This document shows positions 32,809 through 40,757 of a DNA stretch of 64,000 nucleotides, piece by piece. How positions within the stretch are numbered: the stretch's first letter is position 1; every line of letters starts with the position of its first letter. Source of the DNA: DASSQJ01 sp963772645. Its GTDB lineage: Bacteria; Actinomycetota; Actinomycetes; Actinomycetales; Dermatophilaceae. Under the pieces are notes generated by a model that was not told the DNA's origin, did no database searches, and saw only the letters and a program-made list of their open reading frames with translations. The stretch is taken from positions 62,001 to 126,000 of the forward strand of contig CAVYYD010000008.1 in assembly GCA_963772645.1 (NCBI GenBank), in the 5' to 3' direction. The translations under genes were made by a program, and so were the position numbers.

Positions 32809-33734
32809 CCACGACGACGACCTCTCCCTCCCGCGTCCTCGGGCCCGCGCCGGCTCAGGTGTGGACGGCGGCCAGCTACACCGGCCGCCCGGTGGCGATC
32901 GCGACCAGGCACGGCAAGGCCGCCGCCCTGGGGCCGGTCTTCGCCGCCGCCGGGCTGCACCTCGTCCCGGTCGAGGTGGACACCGACCGGCTCGGCACCT
33001 TCACCGGGGAGGTGCCCCGGGCCGGGAGCCTGTTCGAGACCGCGACGGCGAAGGCCAGGCTCGGCGCCGAGGCGAGCGGGCTCGCCCTGAACCTCGCCTC
33101 GGAGGGCGACTTCGCACCCGATGCGAGCGGCCTGGTCGTGGTCCAGCGGGAGGCGGTGGCCCTCGTCGACACCGAGACCGGCCTCGTCCTCGTCGGGCGT
33201 GCTGCGGGATTCGCCCCCTGGGTCAGGTCGTGGACGGTGGCCGCAGGTGACGACCTCGACGCCCTCGCAGGCCAGGTCGACCTCGCCCGGCACCGGCTCG
33301 TGGTCCGTCCGGAGCCGGGCCGGGACGCGGCTGCGGACCGTCGGCCGTCGGGCGGGAGCCTCGGCGCCGGCACCACCACGGGGATCGACGGGCTCACCGG
33401 CCTGCGCGAGGCGGTCCGCCGTGCCGCGGAGCTTGCCCCGCGGGTGCGGGTGGAGACCGACCTTCGGTCGCACGTCTGCCCGATGCGTCACACCGTGATG
33501 GTGGAGGCCGCCGAGGACCTCCTCCGCCGGCTGCACACGACGTGCCCGGGGTGCCACCGTCCGGGCTTCGGGCCGGAGGAGCGCACCGGAGGCGCACCGT
33601 GCGCGGACTGCGCCACCACGACCGACGTGCCGAGCCACGTCGTCGAGCGCTGCCCCTCCTGCGACCACGTCGAGACCCGGCGGGTGGGCCCCCCGACGGC
33701 CGACCCGGCACGGTGCCCGGCGTGCAACCCGTGA
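32805..33734 (+). CDS. DUF6671-like protein with C-terminal zinc ribbons, coupled to dabBA
   Basis: A 309-residue protein, probably cytoplasmic (no signal peptide or membrane helix). Residues 20-230 resemble DUF6671 (from memory): YTGRPVAIATRHGKAAALGP, TFTGEVPR, KARLGAEASGLALNLASEGDF in part. The C-terminal 90 residues carry four CxxC pairs (CPGC, CADC, CPSC, CPAC), forming two likely zinc ribbons. The ATG overlaps the dabBA stop (ATGA at 32805), so it is made in step with the transporter. Its role is unknown; regulation or metal supply for the DabA zinc site is a testable idea, not a conclusion. Confidence 0.75.
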   Translation: MTTTTTSPSRVLGPAPAQVWTAASYTGRPVAIATRHGKAAALGPVFAAAGLHLVPVEVDTDRLGTFTGEVPRAGSLFETATAKARLGAEASGLALNLASEGDFAPDASGLVVVQREAVALVDTETGLVLVGRAAGFAPWVRSWTVAAGDDLDALAGQVDLARHRLVVRPEPGRDAAADRRPSGGSLGAGTTTGIDGLTGLREAVRRAAELAPRVRVETDLRSHVCPMRHTVMVEAAEDLLRRLHTTCPGCHRPGFGPEERTGGAPCADCATTTDVPSHVVERCPSCDHVETRRVGPPTADPARCPACNP

Positions 33735-33810
33735 CCCCTCCCCGGCACAGCCGACCGGGGCGCCCGAGGTCGGGAGGCGTCGCTCACGCCATGGCGGGTA
33801 CAGGCGGGGC

Positions 33811-35097
33811 GTGGAACACAACATCCTCGTCGTCGCCGTGGCGGTCCTCGCGTTCGGTCTCCTGGCCGGACGGCTGAGGGGCACGCCGGTCACCGCACCC
33901 ATGGTGTTCACCGCCGCCGGCCTGCTCGTCGGGCAGGCGGCCCTCGGCATCCTCGACATCGGCGTCGACAACGGAGTCATCAGCGGGCTCGCGGAGGCCA
34001 CCCTCGTCGTGGTCCTCTTCACCGACGCCAGCCGGATGGACCTGCGGACCGTGGCGCGGGAGCACAGCCTCGCGCTCCGCCTGCTGGTGGCCGGGCTCCC
34101 GCTGGCCATCGTGGTCGGCCTCGGCGCGGGCATGCTCCTGCTCCCCGCGCTCCCGCTCGCCGCGGCCGGGCTCCTCGCCGTCACCCTGGCTCCCACCGAT
34201 GCCGCCCTCGGGCAGTCCTTCGTCGACAGCCCCTCGGTGCCGCAGCGGATCCGCCAGACGCTGAACGTCGAGAGCGGGCTCAACGACGGGTTGGCGGTCC
34301 CGTTCCTGACGGTGCTGCTCGACGTGGCGCTGCACCAGGCGGACTCCGCGTGGAGCTACGCCGTGCTGCTGGCCCGGCTCGTCGGCGTCGGCGTGGCGGT
34401 GGGCCTGGTCGTCGGGTGGGTCGGAGGCCGCGTCCTGACGTGGAGCGCGACCAAGGACTGGGCCACGGAGAGCACCCAGCGGCTCGGCACCCTCGCACTG
34501 GCAGCGGTCGCCTATGCGGGCAGCGGCCTCCTCGGCGGCAACGGGTTCGTCGCCGCCTTCGTCGCCGGGCTCGCCGTCGGCACCACCGCCCGCTCGCTCC
34601 TGAAGGGCACCACCGCGTTCGCCGAAGCTGAAGGCCAGCTGCTGACCCTCGTCACGTTCCTGCTCTTCGGTAGCGTCGTCGCGGCCCAGGTGCTCGGCGC
34701 GATCTCGTGGCCGGTGCTCGCCTACGCCCTGGCCAGCCTGCTCGTCGTGCGGCCGGTGGCCGTCGCGGTCTCGCTGCTGGGCAGCGGGGTCGCACCCGCC
34801 ACGAGCGCGTTCATCGGCTGGGCCGGGCCACGAGGGCTCGCGTCGATCGTCTACGCGGTCCTCATCGCCGAGGCCGGGCCGCCCGGCGGGGACCTGGTCT
34901 TCATCGTCGCCGCGTGGACGATCCTGGCGAGCATCGTCCTCCACGGGGTCAGCGCCGCGCCGGTGAGCAACCGCTACGGGGGGTGGATGAGGCGGCGTCG
35001 GGGTGACGAGGTCCCCGAGCAGCACCGCGTGAGCGCGCTCCCGCTGCGGCTGCCACCCCACGTGAAGCAAGCGCACGACGGGGCGTCGGCGACCTGA
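33811..35097 (+). CDS. Cation:proton antiporter (NhaP/CPA1 type)
   Basis: A 428-residue protein with about 12 membrane helices. The fold of CPA1 exchangers is visible: the first inverted repeat with LVVVLFTDASRMDL, the ion-site helix TLAPTDAALGQ, and NVESGLNDGLAVPFLTVLLD with the paired acidic residues, then GWAGPRGLASIVYA. It likely exchanges Na+ or K+ for protons. It lies 77 bases after the DUF6671-like gene on the same strand, so it may be in the dab operon and help balance protons moved by DabB. GTG 33811 is the start. Confidence 0.88.
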   Translation: MEHNILVVAVAVLAFGLLAGRLRGTPVTAPMVFTAAGLLVGQAALGILDIGVDNGVISGLAEATLVVVLFTDASRMDLRTVAREHSLALRLLVAGLPLAIVVGLGAGMLLLPALPLAAAGLLAVTLAPTDAALGQSFVDSPSVPQRIRQTLNVESGLNDGLAVPFLTVLLDVALHQADSAWSYAVLLARLVGVGVAVGLVVGWVGGRVLTWSATKDWATESTQRLGTLALAAVAYAGSGLLGGNGFVAAFVAGLAVGTTARSLLKGTTAFAEAEGQLLTLVTFLLFGSVVAAQVLGAISWPVLAYALASLLVVRPVAVAVSLLGSGVAPATSAFIGWAGPRGLASIVYAVLIAEAGPPGGDLVFIVAAWTILASIVLHGVSAAPVSNRYGGWMRRRRGDEVPEQHRVSALPLRLPPHVKQAHDGASAT

Positions 35098-35099
35098 GG

Positions 35100-35120
35100 C
35101 CCCCGGTCACCGGCCGGGGG
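35100..35120. terminator. Convergent terminator hairpin
   Basis: CCCCCGG (35100-35106) pairs with CCGGGGG (35114-35120) with a 7-base loop, in the 28-base gap between the antiporter and the SNF2 gene, serving both. Confidence 0.6.
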
Positions 35121-35125
35121 TCGCG

Positions 35126-37294
35126 TCACTCCTCGACGCCCGGCGCTCCCGCGGTCGCGCTGGGGGCCCTGGCCTCCAACGCCTCGGTCAGCAGCGACAT
35201 GAGCGCCTCGAGCTGGACGTCGGCCGAGGAGCCCACGCCCTCGTCCGAGCCGTCCAGGGCCCTGGCGGCCAGGCCCGCCTTGTCGTCGATGAGCTGGGCG
35301 ATCCTCGGGTCGATGGTCTGGGCCGCGATGACCCGCCACGCGGTGACCGGCTCGGTCTGGCCGATCCGGTGCACCCGGTCGATGGCCTGGGTCTGCTCCG
35401 CCGCGGTCCAGGACAGCTCGGCGAGCACGACGTTCGAGGCGACCTGGAGGTTGAGGCCCACCCCTGCCGCGGTGAGGGAGCACACCACGACGGAGACCTC
35501 GGGGTCGGTGAGGAACGCCTGGATGTTCTCCCGACGGGCCTTCGGGGTCTGGTCCCCGCGGATCGAGGCGTAGCCGATGCCCCGCCGGGCGAAGGTCTGC
35601 TCCGCCGCATCCATGACGTCGATGTGCTTGGCGAAGAACACCACCTTGCCGACGTTGCGGGCCAGCTGGGCGGCATAGTCGGCGGCGAGACCGGCCTTGG
35701 CCTGACCGATCCTGCGCATGACCGTGAACACGTTGTCGCCGGTGGTCTCCGAGCCCGCCTTCTTGCGCTCGGCGGCGGCGACCCGGCGGACCAGGTCGTG
35801 GTCGATGCCCTCGACCACCGTCGGGTCCTTGCGCGCGGCCAGCGCCGCCTCGTAGCGAGCGACCAGGCGTCGGGCCAGCTCCTGCTCCGCGGCCCGGATC
35901 GAGCGGCCGGCCTCGTCGTCGAGCTCGACCGGCAGGTCCGCGACGCGACGGGCCGGGATGTCGGAGGCGACGTCCACCTTGCGACGCCGGACGATGCCGA
36001 GGTCGATGACGCTGGTGCGGGCGGCCGCGTAGAAGCCGCGGTCGGCCGGCGACAGGCCGGTCCGCTCGAGGGCCGCCATGAGGGCGTGCCGGGGCTTGGT
36101 GTCGTCGATCCAGCCGAGGAACTGCCAGATCGCCCGGAAGTCCTCGATGTCGTTGATCAGCGGCGTACCGGTCAACGCCATGAAGAGCGCGTTCCCACGG
36201 CGGGCCCGGATCCGCTCGGACAGGCTCAGGACGTGCTGCGAGCGCTGAGACGACTTGTTCTTGATGAAGTGCGCCTCGTCGACGACCATGCTGCGGAAGC
36301 CGCGGTCGCCGAGCCAGCCGACGTGACGGTCGAGGATCTCGTAGTTGACGATGACGATGTCGGCGAACCCGTCGACGGTCTCGCCGTCGCCGTGGACCAC
36401 CGTGGCCGGGCGGTGCGGGGTCCACAGCTCGGCCTCGTGCGCCCAGCTCGCCTTGACGACGTTCGGGACGACCGCGAGGAGCGGGAAGGCGTCCGCGGCA
36501 TCGGCGGCGAGCAGCGCCTGTGCGGTCTTGCCCAGGCCGGGCTCGTCGGCGAGGAGGAACGTGCGGTGGCCCGCCGCGGCTGCCGCCACGACCTGGGCCT
36601 GGTGGTGCATGAGCTCCAGCTCGCGGATGCCGTGGATCGCGTCCGTCGGCTCGGGCAGCGGCATGCAGGTCGCGTCGCCGCCGTACTCGAAGGCACGGAA
36701 CAGGGGGGTCAGCAGCTCCCAGCCGGCGAGCCGGTTCGTGGTGGGGCGCGGGGGTGGCACGGCGGACAGGTCCGGGGCCAGGAAGGGGTTGGCCAGCTGC
36801 TGGGCGATGACCGTCTGCGGGACGACGCGACGGGTCGAGCGGGACGGGTCGGCGGCGGGCTCCGGCTCCGGCTCCGGCTCCGGCTCGGGCTCGCGCCCGG
36901 CGGCCCGGAGCATGTCGTTCTTCAGGCTCACCGCCGCGGACGAGACGACCGCGTCCTCGGCCAGCAGCGCGAGCAGCGAGGTGTCCCGGACGGCCGTCTT
37001 GGCCAGGATCGTGGCGATGCCGTCGAGCCGGGTCAGCACCGTGGCCCGCTCGGCCTCGGGTGTCGCGGGGTCGCCCTTGACCCGGGCTCGCTCGTCCCGC
37101 ACGAGCAGGGCGATGACCTGGTACGTGGTGCGGTCGCTCGGCCGCACCCGGCCGCGCTGGGCGGCGGCCTCGACCTGGCGGGCGGCCTTGGCCAGGACCG
37201 GGATGATCCCCTCCTCGTCCCGGGCGCGGGAACGGCCCCGGTCGCGCGGCGGTGTGTGCGGCGCGCCGGCACGGCGCGAAGTTCGCTGGGCCAA
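35126..37294 (-). CDS. SNF2-type DEAD/DEAH-like helicase
   Basis: About 722 residues. Helicase motif I is LADEPGLGKTAQAL (about residue 257), motif II VVDEAHFIKN (about 340), motif III ALTGTPLIND. The C-terminal RecA lobe has VVFFAKHIDVM, GDQTPKARREN, SLTAAGVGLNLQVAS and RVHRIGQT. This is the SNF2 group of ATP-dependent DNA translocases; bacterial members act in transcription recycling or repair. The N-terminal 130 residues are helical with a run of five or six Glu-Pro pairs. The start is probably TTG 37294, with AGAAGG 6 bases upstream, since the longer frame adds 105 low-complexity residues. No methylase or nuclease lies beside it. Confidence 0.85.
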   Translation of the reverse strand: MAQRTSRRAGAPHTPPRDRGRSRARDEEGIIPVLAKAARQVEAAAQRGRVRPSDRTTYQVIALLVRDERARVKGDPATPEAERATVLTRLDGIATILAKTAVRDTSLLALLAEDAVVSSAAVSLKNDMLRAAGREPEPEPEPEPEPAADPSRSTRRVVPQTVIAQQLANPFLAPDLSAVPPPRPTTNRLAGWELLTPLFRAFEYGGDATCMPLPEPTDAIHGIRELELMHHQAQVVAAAAAGHRTFLLADEPGLGKTAQALLAADAADAFPLLAVVPNVVKASWAHEAELWTPHRPATVVHGDGETVDGFADIVIVNYEILDRHVGWLGDRGFRSMVVDEAHFIKNKSSQRSQHVLSLSERIRARRGNALFMALTGTPLINDIEDFRAIWQFLGWIDDTKPRHALMAALERTGLSPADRGFYAAARTSVIDLGIVRRRKVDVASDIPARRVADLPVELDDEAGRSIRAAEQELARRLVARYEAALAARKDPTVVEGIDHDLVRRVAAAERKKAGSETTGDNVFTVMRRIGQAKAGLAADYAAQLARNVGKVVFFAKHIDVMDAAEQTFARRGIGYASIRGDQTPKARRENIQAFLTDPEVSVVVCSLTAAGVGLNLQVASNVVLAELSWTAAEQTQAIDRVHRIGQTEPVTAWRVIAAQTIDPRIAQLIDDKAGLAARALDGSDEGVGSSADVQLEALMSLLTEALEARAPSATAGAPGVEE

Positions 37295-37517
37295 GCGGAT
37301 CCTTCTCGTGAGTGGGACATCTCGTGGAGCCGATGTCGACGCCCGCTCCACGGTGCCTGGGGCGACGCGGCGGACGCATCTCCGGCCCGGCCGTGCGGCC
37401 GGACGCGGACGACGCCGGGGACCACCCCCGGATGGCGACGCGTCCTCGCCAGAGACGAGGAGCACTCCCAGCGTACGTGCTCGACGGCCGCGACAGGTAC
37501 CGCGTTCGCCCGCGACC

Positions 37518-38243
37518 TCAGGACGGCGTGGTGAGTCCTGCGTGGCGGGCAGGGTCCGTGACCACCGCTCGGGCGACGTCGCCGAGCCGGTGGTGGTTGC
37601 GGCGGGCATAGGCGCGCATCAGCTCGAAGGCGGCGTCGACGTCGATGCCGTGGGTCCTGGCCAGGACCCCCTTGGCCTGCTCGATGGTGACCCGGCTGTT
37701 GAGGGCGCTCTGGAGCTGTTCGGTGAGGATCTCCGCGCTGCTGATCGTGCGTTCCTGGAGCAGGCCGATGGTCGCGATGTCGGCCAGGCACTGGATGATG
37801 CTGACGTCGGTGGGCTCGAGGTTGCCGAGGTCGGTGCCGAACAGGTTCAACGCCCCGATCACCTTCTGCCGGTGGCGCAAGGGCAGGGCGTGGACCGAAC
37901 GGAACCCGGCCTCGACCGCGCGCGGGGCGAACAGGGGCCACCGCCTCCATGCCTGGTGGAGGTCGGTGTTGACCACGGCCACGCCGTCGCGAAAGCAGTC
38001 CAGGCAGGGGCCCTCCTGGTACTGGAGCTGGAAGAGCTCCAGCAGCTTGACCGACTCCTCGGACGCGGCCATGTACTGCAGGTGGTCGTTCGGGTCGGCG
38101 AGGAGCAGGCCGGCGGAGGCGGCGTCGCTGATCTCGACGGTGTGCCGCGTCAGTGACTCCAGGAACTCCAGCACGTCGAAGTCGTCGACGAGGGTGTCGG
38201 CCACGTCGACGAAGACCTCAGCCAGACGATCGACGGCGATCAT
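37518..38243 (-). CDS. GAF-ANTAR regulator
   Basis: 241 residues: GAF sensor domain (about 15-165, with YQEGPCLDCFRDG and VHALPLRHRQKVIGALNLFG) followed by an ANTAR RNA-binding domain (about 170-230, ALNSRVTIEQAKGVLARTHGIDVDAAF). ANTAR proteins bind paired hexaloop hairpins in leader RNAs and prevent termination (established). A Cys pair in CLDC could sense redox state. ATG 38243 follows GGGAGG. It lies 52 bases after another GAF-ANTAR gene. Confidence 0.9.
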   Translation of the reverse strand: MIAVDRLAEVFVDVADTLVDDFDVLEFLESLTRHTVEISDAASAGLLLADPNDHLQYMAASEESVKLLELFQLQYQEGPCLDCFRDGVAVVNTDLHQAWRRWPLFAPRAVEAGFRSVHALPLRHRQKVIGALNLFGTDLGNLEPTDVSIIQCLADIATIGLLQERTISSAEILTEQLQSALNSRVTIEQAKGVLARTHGIDVDAAFELMRAYARRNHHRLGDVARAVVTDPARHAGLTTPS

Positions 38244-38295
38244 GCGGTCCGCCTCCCGCTCGTGTGGCGCGCCAGCGCATCGTTGCCGGGGGCGC

Positions 38296-39033
38296 TCATG
38301 TCCTGTCCCACTCCAGTGTGAGTCTACCGGCGACGACGTCCTTGGCCACCTCGCTGATGGGCCGGTCGTCGGCATAGGCCCGGGCGCGGAGGCGGGCCAT
38401 CGCCTCCTCGATGCCGACGCCGAGGTCGACCATCACCATGCCCTGTGCCTGGTAGACCTCGAGCCGGTTGGCCAGCGCACCCTCCACGTCGGGGGAGGGC
38501 TGGGCGTCGCCGGCCGCCGCCTGGCCGTCCACCAGGAGCCCCATCGCGACGTCGGCGAAGGTGAACGCCTGGGCCAGGGCGTCGGGCGTGAGCGAGCCCG
38601 TCTCACGTCGGTAGATGTCCAGCGCACCCGCACGGGCCGCCCCGACCTGGAGAGGGAACGCGAAGACGGCTCGGACCCCGTGCTGCTGGGCAACCGCGGC
38701 GTAGCCCGGCCAGCGACGGCTGCCACGGGCCCGGAGATCGGGCTCGAGGACCGGCCGGCGCGAGGTGTAGGCGTCGATGCAGGGCCCTTCGCCGAGCGTG
38801 AACTGCAGCTCCTCGAGCACCCTGCTCTCCCTGTCGGACGCGGCCAGGGTCCCGACGCCATGGTTGTCGTCCGTGACCAGGCTGACCCCCACGCCCGTCG
38901 CCGGTAGGGCTCGGGCCAAAGCCGAACACAGGCGTTCCAGCCGACCGAGGGTGCCCGGGGACATCGCGGCAGTCGCGGGCTCGTCATCGATCAGCCGGTT
39001 GGCCCGAGCGACCCGGCTCGGGTGGTCGTCCAT
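38296..39033 (-). CDS. Second GAF-ANTAR regulator
   Basis: 245 residues with the same architecture: GAF (about 25-175, LGEGPCIDAYTSRRPVLEPDL, FAFPLQVGAARAGALDIYR in part) and ANTAR (about 180-240, ALANRLEVYQAQGMVMVDLGVGIEEAM). It differs from its neighbour in having a single Cys in the GEGPC motif. I preferred ATG 39033 with GGAGAGG upstream; ATG 39084 gives 17 more residues. The pair probably forms one operon and may sense different signals. Confidence 0.9.
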   Translation of the reverse strand: MDDHPSRVARANRLIDDEPATAAMSPGTLGRLERLCSALARALPATGVGVSLVTDDNHGVGTLAASDRESRVLEELQFTLGEGPCIDAYTSRRPVLEPDLRARGSRRWPGYAAVAQQHGVRAVFAFPLQVGAARAGALDIYRRETGSLTPDALAQAFTFADVAMGLLVDGQAAAGDAQPSPDVEGALANRLEVYQAQGMVMVDLGVGIEEAMARLRARAYADDRPISEVAKDVVAGRLTLEWDRT

Positions 39034-39293
39034 CACGTCCAACCTCTCCGGTGCCTGGTGAGGCCGACGAGGCGCCGTTTCCACGGCACCAGTGTCTCGC
39101 TCCGAGGGTATCGGCAGTCAGCCCCGTGGAGGTCGAGCTCGCTGCGGCGGTCGGCATCGACCGAAGGCCCGTGAGGTGGGCCCGGGCGAGGCAAGGGACC
39201 GCTGGCCCTGTCCGAACGGAACCGGCTGCCCTAGACTGAGACGAACACAGCTGCCCTGGACCCCGGTGGCGATACCGCCCCAGGGAGTCCGCG

Positions 39294-39710
39294 ATGGGAA
39301 CCAGCGCCGCACAGCACAGGCCACCGGGGCGCGCCCGCACGTCCCTGGGGGCGCGTCATGTCGACCGCGGCGACGTCTGGGCGCTCGAGCTGTCCGGTGA
39401 GGCCGACGTCGCCACGCTGGAGATGCTGCGCGACGAGCTGGCGCAGGGCGTCCGGACGAACCGCGCCCGGGTCGTGATCGACGTGTCGGGACTTCGCTTC
39501 TGCGACGTCGCCTCGGCGGATCTGATCAGCTCGGTCTGCCGAAGCCCGTCGGTCAGCCTGACCGGCGTGGCCGGGTCGGTGAAGCTCGTCCTCGACCTGC
39601 TGGCCTCCGAGGTCGAGCCGTCCCTACCGCCATCCTCCGCGCCCACCGGCCCGACGTGGCCCGACAGCTCTCAGCGGACGACGGTGCGAGCCCCTCCCGC
39701 TGAGGCCTGA
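39294..39710 (+). CDS. STAS-domain anti-sigma-factor antagonist-like protein
   Basis: 138 residues with a STAS fold: ALELSGEADVATLEML, the strand RVVIDVSGLRFCDVASADLI where the phosphorylatable Ser of SpoIIAA sits, and a helical end. Such proteins bind anti-sigma kinases. The N- and C-terminal tails are low complexity. It faces the GAF-ANTAR pair, a pairing often seen in actinobacterial stress regulation. No anti-sigma factor or sigma gene is nearby. Confidence 0.82.
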   Translation: MGTSAAQHRPPGRARTSLGARHVDRGDVWALELSGEADVATLEMLRDELAQGVRTNRARVVIDVSGLRFCDVASADLISSVCRSPSVSLTGVAGSVKLVLDLLASEVEPSLPPSSAPTGPTWPDSSQRTTVRAPPAEA

Positions 39711-39744
39711 GCCGGTCCGACCCACGCCCCTGCGGCACGAGCAC

Positions 39745-39780
39745 GCTGGCGCCAGTAGTTGAGACCACACTGGCGCCAGT
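39745..39780. repeat. Two copies of a CTGGCGCCAG palindrome, 24 bp apart
   Basis: CTGGCGCCAG is at 39746-39755 and 39770-39779, within near-identical longer units (CAC, palindrome, T-purine-GT). It is in the convergent gap after the STAS gene. The two can also pair with each other. An operator, transposon relic or terminator is possible. Confidence 0.45.
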
Positions 39781-39994
39781 GGTGGCGGGGAACCGCCGAT
39801 CCGTCGCACCTCCCTCCCGCAACGACGGATCGGCCGCCCGAGGAGCCCGTCGACCCTCCCCCATGGACGGGCCCCGGGCCGTCGCGCGCGATGCAGACCC
39901 TGCGAGGCACCGCGCGCGGCGGCTTCCCGGCTGCCCGCGGGCCACCGCGGACCGACGACCGCGCCACGGCCCAGAGCCCGGTCGCGATGAGTGC

Positions 39995-40477
39995 TACCGC
40001 GGCGCCGCCCGAGGAGGTGGTCGAGCGGGCCGGTGCCGACCGGCAGGCCGTGCCGGTCGTAGTACGCGAACATCGCACGAAGCCAGGGGTGCTCGACCAC
40101 GGCATCGACCCGGCGCGCCCGGTGTCCGTTCTCGGCCGCGAGCTCGGCCGGGGTCGCATCGCGCGAGGCCAGCTCGTACGTCGCGCCGACGTGGCCCCCC
40201 TCGGTGAGGACGACCGCTGCCGCGGCGACCTCCTCGAGGTCGGCGAACCCGAAGCGCGCGGGGCCTGCGCCATCGCGGCGAGGACCTCGGCGACGTAGTC
40301 CGGCTCGTCCTCCTGCATCTTCGGTGCGATGAGGTAGACGGCGTCGCTGCCCCGCAGCCCCCGGGCAGGTACGGCCACTCCGCCCGAACCGACGGCGACC
40401 GCTTCGACGTCGCGGCGGGAGAGCGCCGCCCGCACGGCACGGCCGGTAGTGCCGCGACCACCGACGACGACCCGCAT
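39995..40477 (-). pseudogene. NmrA-type NAD(P)-binding protein, internally deleted and frameshifted
   Basis: The N-terminal frame (from ATG 40477) reads MRVVVGGRGTTGRAVRAAL and SDAVYLIAPKMQEDEP, the Rossmann start of NmrA-like oxidoreductases. At about 40,262 the frame changes and the matching C-terminus continues: FADLEEVAAAAVVLTEGGH, TYELASRDATPAELA, WLRAMFAYYDRHGLPVG. About 80 residues expected between the two parts are missing, so this is more than a one-base error. Function is surely lost. Confidence 0.75.
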
Positions 40478-40757
40478 CGAGGTCAGCCCCCGGCCAGCTC
40501 GACCGCGCCCACGGCTGTGCCGTCGACGACCTGGGCTCGCTCCAAGGGGCGGTCCCGGCGTGGAGGGTGCGCCCGTCCTCGCCACCGAGGGCGCCCCTCA
40601 CGGTCGTTGCCGTCGTCATCCGGTGCCTCGTCCACGTCGTCTCGCCCGCCGGGCGTGCCCACCGTCCCACCCCGGGGGGTGGGAGGACCGGCGGCACCCG
40701 GGCAGACTCGGGTGCGTCAGCACCATCGTCCACGCCGGAAGCCCCAGGGGGCCAGCC

